64,000 nucleotides of DNA from an uncultured Myxococcales bacterium (GTDB lineage Bacteria; Myxococcota_A; UBA9042). The DNA lies in NCBI GenBank assembly GCA_903840165.1, contig CAIMEY010000030.1, positions 1 to 64,000 of the forward strand. Direction: 5' to 3'. This document shows, in pieces, positions 35,824-42,947 of the stretch. The notes under the pieces were generated by a model. It did no database searches and was not told the DNA's origin. It saw only the letters and a list, made by a program, of their open reading frames with translations. Each line of letters opens with the position of its first letter. The first letter of the stretch is position 1. The translations under genes were made by a program, and so were the position numbers.

Positions 35824-37818
35824 TTACAAGCCTTTGACTGAGGCTGCCTTGTATTCCTCAGCTTCTTTCACCGGCAACTGTCCGTCAAAGAAAGCCTGAT
35901 CGTATCCGTAGACATCGGCGCCAAAGACAGTGTTTCCATCCTCATCAACGGCGGCTGAAACATAGTCGATATGCACGGACAAGGGCGTTTTCAAGTTGAC
36001 GATTTTCTCTTCTTTTTCCTTGATCGCGTCGCGAATCTCCTTGCTACTCATGCCGCGATCGCGCCCGAGCACCAAATCGGCCAGGGTCACGGGGTCCTGC
36101 GTGCGAATGCAGCCATGGGAATAGGCCCGCCGTGCCCGTGCAAACAGCGCTTTTGCATTGGTATCATGCAGGTAGATGTTGTACTTGTTGGGGCCCTGGA
36201 ACTTGACCTCGCCGAGCAGGTTCTCTGGCCCCGATTTTTGGTAATAGACCTCGGTTCCATCCCCCTGAACCTCGCGAACATAATCGTGTTTTTCCAGATA
36301 ATTCGGCTCTGTTGCCAAGTGCTTCTGGATTTCCAGTTCCACCACGCGCTGGGTCGGATACCAGCGGGGCGCCAAGATCACGCGCGTCATCTTGTGGGAA
36401 AACATCTTGGTTCGATTGATCTTTCCCTTCATCTGCGTTATCTGGTCGGTGTCGGTGTCGTTGTTGCCGACCACGGTGCGGTGCGTCTGCTCGAGCTTGC
36501 CGTCCATCACCGCCCAGAGCTTCTGAAACGCAATATTTACCCAGATATAGGTGTCGCCTGGGTCCCGCCCTTCGGACTCGCGCAGGCGTTCAAGCGCCAA
36601 CTGAATCTGCCGCAGTCTCTGTTCGGCCGGCACGTCGAGCTCAACGACCGTCGTGTGCGAGACCACGCCATCGGCATCGAGTTGGTGTCGACTCTGGAAA
36701 GTGACGACAACCTCGCGTAATGCCTCATCAAAACGCGTCCCGCCCAGCCCCGGATCATATCCTTCGGCCGCCAAACGGGTGCGCAGGGCCTCGACAAAGG
36801 GACCACTATCGCCTTGCTTGACCGACTTGGCGGCCTGCTTCGGGAGCGGCTTCCAACCACCGGCATCCACTAGCTTTTTGTACTGATTATAGCTTTCCAG
36901 CAGCAGGGCGTATTGGGGGTGCGTCGGCCACGCATCGTGCATGACCTGGGCTTGCTTGCCCGTCTTGGCCCCGAGCCAGCCCGTGATCTTCTCCGCTTGG
37001 CTATCGGCAAGGTGCGCCACCGCGGAAGGTGCTGTGTAATTCAAGGGATGCGCGGGTCGCCCCAGCTGCATATCGACCATATAGCGAACAACGGCGCGCT
37101 GGAGCTCGAGATCGGCCAGCCAGACCACCTGCCGCGCTTGTGCAACAGCAGCAATGATTTCAGCAATCTTGCCATCCAGGGCCCGCAAAGACTCGGCGTT
37201 GAGTTGGTCGCCACCGGCCTGAGCCAGGACAACCTCGCTGCCTTCGCCACTGTGCAGCCATTTGGCCGCCGCCGCTGCAACTGCCACAGCCCGCGGGCTA
37301 CCTGCGCTCTGGCCAACCTGGCGAACATGGGAAAACGCCTCAGCAATCTTGGCATTTGCCCCATCGATCGCTGCCAGTCGGTAACCCGCCTTGTCCAGAC
37401 CGTGATGGTCTAGATCTGCGAGCAAGGCCAACACTGCTTGACCATCCGCTCCTAGGGTGCCTTGGGCGTCGTAGAATCGCAATTGTGGCTTTACATACAA
37501 GGCTTTGAGCACCTTGGCATCGCCCCGACTCGCCTTGATCGCCTTTTGCAGGTTTTCGGCATCAGCCGCCGGCGCCTGCTGAGCTGCCTCAGCGACCTTC
37601 TTGGCAATTTCGCCCAAGGTAGGCGTGCGAACGACCGCTGCCTTGCCCGCCGCCGAGGCCGGCTGAACAGGGGCCTGAGCCACTGATTCCGCCGCCGGCG
37701 GCTTTGAATCCTGGGGCGTGCCACAAGCGCCCGCGGTCAGGGCCAGGACGCACCCGACTGTCCGCGCGGTCAAGCCGGTCATCGCTGCCGGTGTGAGAAC
37801 AGAAAACCTAGGTTTCAT
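35824..37818 (-). CDS. L,D-transpeptidase (YcbB/LdtD-like) lipoprotein
   Basis: 664-aa cell-wall enzyme, which crosslinks peptidoglycan stem peptides or attaches proteins to them. The N terminus is a lipoprotein signal (LALTAGAC), then Ala/Gln-rich helices. A peptidoglycan-binding domain reads VKQGDSGPFVEALRTRL and GVVSHTTVVEL. The catalytic YkuD domain has NIYLHDTN and AYSHGCIRTQ, with the nucleophile Cys. This order (large helical region, binding domain, catalytic domain) matches YcbB. It is first gene of an operon with the 99-aa protein and the PEGA kinase. Confidence 0.92.
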   Translation of the reverse strand: MKPRFSVLTPAAMTGLTARTVGCVLALTAGACGTPQDSKPPAAESVAQAPVQPASAAGKAAVVRTPTLGEIAKKVAEAAQQAPAADAENLQKAIKASRGDAKVLKALYVKPQLRFYDAQGTLGADGQAVLALLADLDHHGLDKAGYRLAAIDGANAKIAEAFSHVRQVGQSAGSPRAVAVAAAAAKWLHSGEGSEVVLAQAGGDQLNAESLRALDGKIAEIIAAVAQARQVVWLADLELQRAVVRYMVDMQLGRPAHPLNYTAPSAVAHLADSQAEKITGWLGAKTGKQAQVMHDAWPTHPQYALLLESYNQYKKLVDAGGWKPLPKQAAKSVKQGDSGPFVEALRTRLAAEGYDPGLGGTRFDEALREVVVTFQSRHQLDADGVVSHTTVVELDVPAEQRLRQIQLALERLRESEGRDPGDTYIWVNIAFQKLWAVMDGKLEQTHRTVVGNNDTDTDQITQMKGKINRTKMFSHKMTRVILAPRWYPTQRVVELEIQKHLATEPNYLEKHDYVREVQGDGTEVYYQKSGPENLLGEVKFQGPNKYNIYLHDTNAKALFARARRAYSHGCIRTQDPVTLADLVLGRDRGMSSKEIRDAIKEKEEKIVNLKTPLSVHIDYVSAAVDEDGNTVFGADVYGYDQAFFDGQLPVKEAEEYKAASVKGL

Positions 37819-37940
37819 CGGTGTTTCCGCAGGCTATCTTAGGTTGTTGTCGGCGGGCGGGCGCTCGCGCTCGTCGCCAGAGCCGAGTTGGCCAATTCGA
37901 CGATAATACCGCACAGCGCCGCGTCAATGAATTCGCTGTG

Positions 37941-37970
37941 CCCACGCCGGCCCACGCCGGCCCACGCCAG
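37941..37970. repeat. Three tandem 10-bp repeats in an intergenic stretch
   Basis: CCCACGCCGG occurs twice in a row and a third copy differs in one base (CCCACGCCAG). It lies in the 481-base gap between the L,D-transpeptidase start (37818, minus strand) and the sigma factor start (38300). The rest of the gap is GC-rich with no gene. The repeat could be protein-binding sites in the shared upstream region or simple slippage; it is seen directly but has no known role. Confidence 0.7.
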
Positions 37971-38299
37971 ACCGGATGGGACTGCTGCCCCGCGCGGGCG
38001 GCGGAAGAAGCGGGTGGACAGGCCCCACTGGACCGCATTTGCCCCGGAGAGCCTGAGGTCCGATGGCCCCAGGGATTGTCAAGCAACACTGCAGATATTG
38101 CACGTGAACCTTCTAATACAATTACTCTTTATTGATCTCGCCGGCTGTGGAACAGAACGTGCACAACCAAGACGCGGGTCGATGCTGGCGACCTGGCTGC
38201 CTTGCGGTCACGGGTTGGCCGGCACGCGCTACGACGGAATCAGAGAACAGGTGTTCCGCAAACCACAAAGCGCCGATCAGCGCCAAGGAGTTGCCACCG

Positions 38300-38845
38300 A
38301 TGAATGCCCGAGCCATGGCCCTGCGCCCAGACTTGCAACGGATGGCCGCCCACTTAGCCCTGCCCCGCTACTGCCGCGGCTTGGCGACGGAAGAAGTCTA
38401 CGCCACGGCAGCGTTTCAAGCGTGGGCCTGTCAGCGACGGTTCGAAGCCAAGGGTGCGCAATTAAGCACTTATGCCTGGGCGCGCATGCAGGGAGCCATG
38501 CTCGACAGCCTGCGCCGGGAACAGCGGGTGGCGCGCGCCAAGACTGCGCTGGAACGTGATCAGCCCCGGGCGGCGGAAGCAGATTCGGTGTCAGGACGAC
38601 TCGACGTGCGCAAGGCCGTGCAAGCCGTTGAACCGGCTTTGGATACGGTGGAGAAGCTCGTCCTGCAACAACTCTACTTTGCCGACCAGACCGAAGCTGA
38701 TCTGCACGACCGCCCCTACTCACGCGCCCAAATCCGCCGTGCGCACAGGAGGTTACTGGAGCAACTGTCGCAGGCAATGCAGGACCCGGAGCCGCCGCAG
38801 ATCGAGCGCTGTCGCTGGACCGATGACTCGGACGTCTTGATCTAG
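38300..38845 (+). CDS. Small FliA/WhiG-like sigma factor
   Basis: 181-aa protein. Region 2 is recognisable by CRRGLATEEVYATAAFQAW-like sequence, then QLSTYAWARMQGAMLDSLRR, close to the STYAxxRIRGAMLDELR pattern of FliA/SigF-type sigma factors. A weaker region 4 follows: LDTVEKLVLQQLYF and YSRAQIRRAHRRLLEQL. The segment between them is short, so region 3 seems reduced or missing. No flagellar or anti-sigma gene is nearby. ATG 38300 has AAGGAG at 38285-38290; the frame is open to 38132 but the upstream part is poor. Its nearest downstream gene is the His-Xaa-Ser peptide gene on the other strand. Confidence 0.72.
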   Translation: MNARAMALRPDLQRMAAHLALPRYCRGLATEEVYATAAFQAWACQRRFEAKGAQLSTYAWARMQGAMLDSLRREQRVARAKTALERDQPRAAEADSVSGRLDVRKAVQAVEPALDTVEKLVLQQLYFADQTEADLHDRPYSRAQIRRAHRRLLEQLSQAMQDPEPPQIERCRWTDDSDVLI

Positions 38846-39306
38846 GCCGCGGATCGGAACTGTCTAGAAAAACAGCGTAATTTTGTTGATCACTGCCTCG
38901 GCACGGCAACCGAAGTCCGGCGTGGCAGGCACCCACGCCCAGCGTTTGCGCGCTCCAAATGCGGACAAGTACATGCCGAAACGATGAATTTGCGCTTGGC
39001 GGGTTTGGCGTCGGTCTCTGCCTAGCGTTGCGCCGAAACAAGGCACGTAGCTGGCCAATAAAGCCGACGATGCGCTGGCCAAAGGGGCCGACCAAGCGTA
39101 GGCAAAAGTTCGCCCATGCGCGAAAAGATGCGCCAAAGGGCCATTGAAGAGCGTGCGACAGGTTCCGTTAGCCGACACCAAGCGCGGGAGGAACGCGGAG
39201 TGCGGACAGGAAACTCGCATGACGCAGCCTAGCTAGACGAGCCCTTGCCGACTTAACCCCTTTGATCCCATTGAGGAATCTTCGCGGTGCCGACAAACGT
39301 TTCGCC
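38846..39306. other. Gene-poor interval between sigma factor and HxS peptide gene
   Basis: About 460 bases between the end of the small sigma factor and the convergent end of the His-Xaa-Ser repeat gene. A 118-codon frame at 38864-39220 on the minus strand is open but has no ribosome site, an irregular composition, and no recognisable domain, so I do not call it. No RNA gene or terminator is clear. It adjoins the 972-base gap on the far side of the peptide gene. Confidence 0.5.
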
Positions 39307-39636
39307 CTACCAGGAGCCGTGCGAACCGTGCGAACCGTGGCTACCGTGCGAGCCGTGGCTGCCGTGCGAGCCGTGGCTGCCGTGGCTACCGTGCGAACCG
39401 TGGCTGCCGTGCGAGCCGTGGCTGCCGTGCGAACCGTGGCTGCCGTGGCTACAGTGCTCGGCCGTCATGTTCAGATCGCCCGCGGGCAGGACGTTGCCGT
39501 CAGCGCCCGTCAGGGTCAAGAACGTGGAAACACGCTCTTCCTGCTTGTCGCTGATCGCGCCTTCGTCTGCGGAGAGAAAGTCGGCGGGATTCTTCTTCAA
39601 CTTCGGAAGCGACTTCTTCGGTTGGTTATTGTTCAT
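39307..39636 (-). CDS. His-Xaa-Ser tandem repeat peptide (RiPP-precursor-like or metal-binding)
   Basis: 109-aa protein. Residues 1-62 are a charged region, starting MNNNQPKKSLPKLKKNPADF and continuing through a segment with EGAISDKQEERVSTFL. It then reads HCS followed by fifteen HGS triplets (residues 61-108) and a final Trp. The two-part plan, a leader-like head and a repetitive tail, fits a ribosomally made, modified peptide precursor. It could instead be a simple His-rich metal-binding protein. Ser is coded by AGC (8), TCG (7) and TCC (1), and Gly by GGC (9) and GGT (6), so the residues are kept while codons change. A GGGGA ribosome site precedes the ATG. No modifying enzyme is seen in this window. 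Confidence 0.8.
   Translation of the reverse strand: MNNNQPKKSLPKLKKNPADFLSADEGAISDKQEERVSTFLTLTGADGNVLPAGDLNMTAEHCSHGSHGSHGSHGSHGSHGSHGSHGSHGSHGSHGSHGSHGSHGSHGSW
39313..39456 (-). repeat. 16 tandem 9-bp units coding HxS triplets
   Basis: Sixteen consecutive 9-base units code His-Xaa-Ser on the minus strand: one CACTGTAGC-type unit (HCS) at the 5' end of the array and fifteen HGS units. Every His is CAC. Ser alternates among AGC, TCG and TCC and Gly between GGC and GGT, so units are not identical at the DNA level. AGC and TCG differ at all three positions except C/G, so they cannot be neighbours by one silent change. A non-coding slippage array would not keep the residues so well. Confidence 0.9.
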
Positions 39637-40608
39637 CGTTTCCCCATGTGTGCGCTCAGAGGCGCGGCGCGTGGCAGAATTCGGTCCGTGGCCCAGCGTT
39701 GATTCGATCTAGCCTAGCAGTATCCAAGCGTTGCGCAGCTCTTGACAGCTGCCGGCGGTTTGACGTTGGGCCAATCGGTCCAGTTGGGGCTGGATCGCCG
39801 CTACTCCTTCGGCTGCGCGCCGAGATGGTGAAGCGTTTTGGCTCATTGGCAGTCGCTGCCGAGGTACCGCCTTTCAGATTCCCTTTCAGTTCCGTGGAGC
39901 TACCAGACACCTTGGCTTGACGCCAAGTCCTGGAGTTCGGCCCGCTCCGCTGAGCCCACCCGGGCCACGGAGAAGTCCGCAACATGACGCCACAAACATC
40001 GCTACTCCAGGGGCGCGCAGCCCGGTGGATCGCCGAGCTGAGGCCGCGTTCTGCCGCGCTGGCAGGTCCGCTCGCAGGGGTCAAGAGCGAGCGGGAACGC
40101 GGATCCCCAATCTGCTAGTACCATCTGGGCGCGGTGGTGTCAACAACTGCGTCGGCTGTCTGGAGCGACGGCGAGGCTGCGCCAACTCAATAAATACCAG
40201 TAATTCCAAATGGAAATGGCTTGCTCGGCTCTGCAAAGGCCCCGAGGATGGCCAGCGAGCAGCGCAGCCCAGGGTCCTATGGCGCACCGCCGCCTAAAAG
40301 TGCTGCTCAAGCGGGTCGGTAGGCCCTTTGCGGCCGGGAAATTCGACCCAGGGCGCGGTATGTGTCACAAGTTCCGGACGCGTAGAGGGCCTGGCGACAT
40401 GCAGCCCAGGGACGCGGCAAAGACGGTCAGGGTCCACTGCGGCAATTGCCCGCCAACTGCCTGTGATTGTGACAGATTTTTCGCCCGCGCGGCTGCGTTC
40501 GGTCTTGGTGGTCGAACGCGACCGCACCGAGGATGCCCAGGTTCGCCGCCGGGTGGCCTCCTGAGGTGGAGCGACTCGCGCCCTGAGGCGCCAGTTCCAA
40601 GGAAGTGC
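39637..40608. other. 972-base gene-poor region upstream of the HxS peptide and PNP genes
   Basis: No gene is called here. It lies upstream of two divergent genes: the HxS peptide gene (minus) and purine nucleoside phosphorylase (plus), so it must hold both their promoters. A short inverted repeat (CTTGGC-TTGAC-GCCAAG, 39911-39927) is visible. A 78-codon frame at 40328-40564 (plus) has a coding-like second half (QLPVIVTDFSPARL, VLVVERDRTEDAQ) and could be a gene remnant. A minus-strand frame at 39656-40084 and the upstream extension of the PNP frame look like noise. No tRNA is recognised. Confidence 0.5.
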
Positions 40609-41466
40609 ATGACCCTGCCCGTTTATGACGTACTACGCGAGCTAGTGGGTGCCGTTGCTGATCGCTTAGGTCCTGTTTCCGCGCCCTTAGGCATGGTCCT
40701 AGGCTCGGGGCTAGGCGGTCTGGTCGACCACCTGCAGGACGCCAAGCGCATTGCACTGGCCGATTTGCCGCACCTAGCGCCGTCGACTGTGCCGGGTCAC
40801 GCCGGACAATTGGTCACAGGGCGTTGGCAAGGGCGCGACGTGATCGTGCTGGCGGGGCGGGTTCATCGCTATGAAGGCCATGATTTTTCTCAGGTTGTCC
40901 TGCCGGTGCGACTGCTCAGTGCCCTTGGCTGCAGCACGCTGATCGTGACCAATGCCGCTGGAGCTGCGCACACGGGCATGCAACCTGGTGATCTTATGCT
41001 GATTTCTGACCACATCAACCTCACCGGAGGTTCTCCGCTGACCGGCCCCAACGACGATCGCCTAGGCCCCCGCTTTCCCGACATGACCGCGGCCTACGAC
41101 CCAGAACTTCTTGTTTTAGCAGAGCAAGTCGCACAGAAACAGGCCATTCGCGTGCACCGTGGGGTCTATGTCGGCCTGGCCGGACCGAGCTATGAAACAC
41201 CTGCTGAAATTCGCATGTTGGCGCGGTTGGGGGGCGATGCCGTGGGCATGTCGACCGTCGCAGAGGTGATCGCCGCGCGGCATATGGGCGTGCGCGTGCT
41301 GGGGCTATCCTGCATCACCAATCTAGGCGCAGGGTTAGGAACGGAATTGCTCGATCACGCCCACGTCGGGGCTGTAGCGACCGAAGCGACCGACCGCATG
41401 ACGCGGCTGCTCGCCGGCGTTGTCGCCGATCTGCCCGCATGGCCCGAGCGAGTTCCGCTCTTCTAA
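40609..41466 (+). CDS. Purine nucleoside phosphorylase
   Basis: 285-aa trimeric-type purine nucleoside phosphorylase, which splits purine nucleosides with phosphate to free base and ribose-1-phosphate. Motifs: LGMVLGSGLGGLVDHL at the start (phosphate loop), VVLAGRVHRYEGHD-like sequence (here VIVLAGRVHRYEGHDF), VTNAAGAAHTGMQPGD, LTGGSPLTGPNDDRLG and VGLAGPSYETPAEIRM. ATG 40609 follows AAGGAAG; the open frame extends to 40210 but the conserved protein begins here. It is followed 25 bases later by cytidine deaminase, so the two form a nucleoside salvage pair. Confidence 0.95.
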   Translation: MTLPVYDVLRELVGAVADRLGPVSAPLGMVLGSGLGGLVDHLQDAKRIALADLPHLAPSTVPGHAGQLVTGRWQGRDVIVLAGRVHRYEGHDFSQVVLPVRLLSALGCSTLIVTNAAGAAHTGMQPGDLMLISDHINLTGGSPLTGPNDDRLGPRFPDMTAAYDPELLVLAEQVAQKQAIRVHRGVYVGLAGPSYETPAEIRMLARLGGDAVGMSTVAEVIAARHMGVRVLGLSCITNLGAGLGTELLDHAHVGAVATEATDRMTRLLAGVVADLPAWPERVPLF

Positions 41467-41491
41467 CTACACAAAATTTCGGAGGTTTTTC

Positions 41492-41953
41492 GTGCCCCAG
41501 TCCAAAGACGCCGCATTGTTGCGCGACCGCCCTGACTTGGCCCCCTTGATCGAGGCCGCCGTGGCCGCCCGCAGCCGCGCCTACGCCCCGTACTCCGGCT
41601 TTCCCGTCGGCGCAGCCTTGCGCACCCGTGACGGACGCATCTACGTCGGTGTAAACGTTGAAAATGCTAGCTTTCCAGTGACCATCTGTGCCGAGCGGTC
41701 AGCCCTGGTCGCCGCTGTTAGCCTGGGCGATCGCGAATTTGATGAGATCGTGGTCGTGACCGATGCCGCTGGACCTGCCGCGCCATGCGGTCTATGTCGG
41801 CAAATGCTTGCAGAATTCGGCCTAGACCTCGGCGTCACAGCTGTCGGCATGGAGGGACCGGCGTGGCGTCTGCCCCTGCGTGACCTGCTCCCCGTTGCCT
41901 TTACCGCCGGCTCCTTCGAACCGCGTCCGACCGCCTTTGCGCCCAAAGCGTAA
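41492..41953 (+). CDS. cdd: Cytidine deaminase
   Basis: 153-aa cytidine deaminase of the small tetrameric type, which converts cytidine and deoxycytidine to uridine forms. Active-site motifs: YAPYSGFPVGAAL near residue 31, TICAERSAL (Cys66 zinc ligand, Glu68 proton shuttle) and APCGLCRQML (Cys99 and Cys102 zinc ligands). GTG 41492 follows GGAGG six bases upstream, a clear start signal; the frame extends back into the PNP gene. The C terminus is slightly extended with LRDLLPVAFTAGSFEP. It follows PNP by 25 bases, in a likely operon. Confidence 0.95.
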   Translation: MPQSKDAALLRDRPDLAPLIEAAVAARSRAYAPYSGFPVGAALRTRDGRIYVGVNVENASFPVTICAERSALVAAVSLGDREFDEIVVVTDAAGPAAPCGLCRQMLAEFGLDLGVTAVGMEGPAWRLPLRDLLPVAFTAGSFEPRPTAFAPKA

Positions 41954-42089
41954 AGGCGCCGCCCCACCTCCGAGCACCACACAACTCGCTGATATAAATT
42001 TGTTTTTTGTGCAACGCCCGGCAATGGGCGGCCTAGGATCCCCGCGGCTGAGCGCAGCATGCCCGCCAAAACACAAGACCGCGTGCGGA

Positions 42090-42947
42090 CTAACGCTGCT
42101 GTTGCCGCTGCACCAGGGTCTGGACCACATAGCCAGCCACGTCGGGTGCGAGCGTTCCACCGCCAAAGCCAGCGTCAAAGCCAAGTTCGAGCGCAATCGC
42201 GTGAGACAATCGCGGCCCACCGCAAATATACAAGGGTTTGGCGCGCAGTCCTTCGGCTTCTGCAAGGTCGATCAACGCAGCCAAGTTCGTACGGTGACAA
42301 TCTTTTTGCGTGACGATTTGCGAAACCAAGATGGCATCGGCGTCCAGATCGCGGGCCGCCGCTAACATCACCTCATTGGTGACCTGCGCGCCCATATTCT
42401 TGATTTCAAAACACTTATAGGCCTCGAGCCCCTTCTCACCGTTGTACCCTTTGACGTTGAGGATCGCGTCGATGCCCACCGTGTGCGCGTCATCGCCGGT
42501 ACACGCACCGATGATCCTCAATTTGCGCGAGAAATGCTGGCTCCACAGCCCTTCGATGGCCGACTTGCTGAGGCGTGCGGCGCTGACTTGAGCCACGCGA
42601 ATCTTTGAAAAATCAACGGCATAAGGACTGCTGGCGTAGACCGTAAAGTAGGTAAATCCCTCGCCGAGGTCATGGGCATGGTAGACCTGTGGATTCTGCA
42701 GCCCCATCTTGCGGCACAATTCCCGAGCAGCTTCCTTAGCTTCCTCGCCAAAGGGCAAGGGCATGGAAAAGGACAGCATGACTTGGCCGTCGCCCAGCGT
42801 GTCGCCATAGGCTTGCACCCGCGTCAAGTCGATTCCCTGGTTCACTGGTGAGGCTGAGCCCGGCAAATTCACCGTATTTTCAACCGTTTCAGGGATGGAT
42901 TGACCCGCGATTGCGTCCTGGGCGGGACCTTGGTGAACCGAACTCAT
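42090..42947 (-). CDS. kamE: Lysine 5,6-aminomutase beta subunit
   Basis: 285-aa cobalamin-binding subunit of D-lysine/beta-lysine 5,6-aminomutase. The B12-binding motif GDDAHTVGID places His155, the lower cobalt ligand, and Lys166 lies 11 residues later (AILNVKGYNG). In the well-studied Clostridium enzyme the ligand is His133 and the pyridoxal phosphate-binding residue is Lys144, the same spacing, so both key residues are kept. A Rossmann-like domain continues with LDADAILVSQIV and PLYICGGPRLSHAIALELGFDAGFG. Its start overlaps the kamD stop as ATGA. It converges with cdd, leaving about 136 bases between. Confidence 0.95.
   Translation of the reverse strand: MSSVHQGPAQDAIAGQSIPETVENTVNLPGSASPVNQGIDLTRVQAYGDTLGDGQVMLSFSMPLPFGEEAKEAARELCRKMGLQNPQVYHAHDLGEGFTYFTVYASSPYAVDFSKIRVAQVSAARLSKSAIEGLWSQHFSRKLRIIGACTGDDAHTVGIDAILNVKGYNGEKGLEAYKCFEIKNMGAQVTNEVMLAAARDLDADAILVSQIVTQKDCHRTNLAALIDLAEAEGLRAKPLYICGGPRLSHAIALELGFDAGFGGGTLAPDVAGYVVQTLVQRQQQR

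Noticed and set aside
38864-39220. 118-aa minus-strand frame in the gap before the HxS gene
   Set aside because: No ribosome site, irregular composition and no recognisable family. Only 118 codons in a GC-rich sequence is not unusual by chance.
39262-39712. Plus-strand frames over the HGS array (repeated Val/Ala/Arg/Thr or Cys-Glu-Pro-Trp-Leu-Pro text)
   Set aside because: They are shadows of the minus-strand gene. Codon changes in the array are silent only on the minus strand (Ser and Gly codons), while plus-strand residues change; no ribosome site on the plus strand.
39656-40084. 142-aa minus-strand frame upstream of the HxS gene
   Set aside because: Low-complexity Ser/Arg/Pro text without a ribosome site or similarity to anything known.
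40210-40608. Extended N terminus of the purine nucleoside phosphorylase frame
   Set aside because: The conserved protein begins at ATG 40609 with a good ribosome site; the 133 codons before it have no PNP-like sequence.
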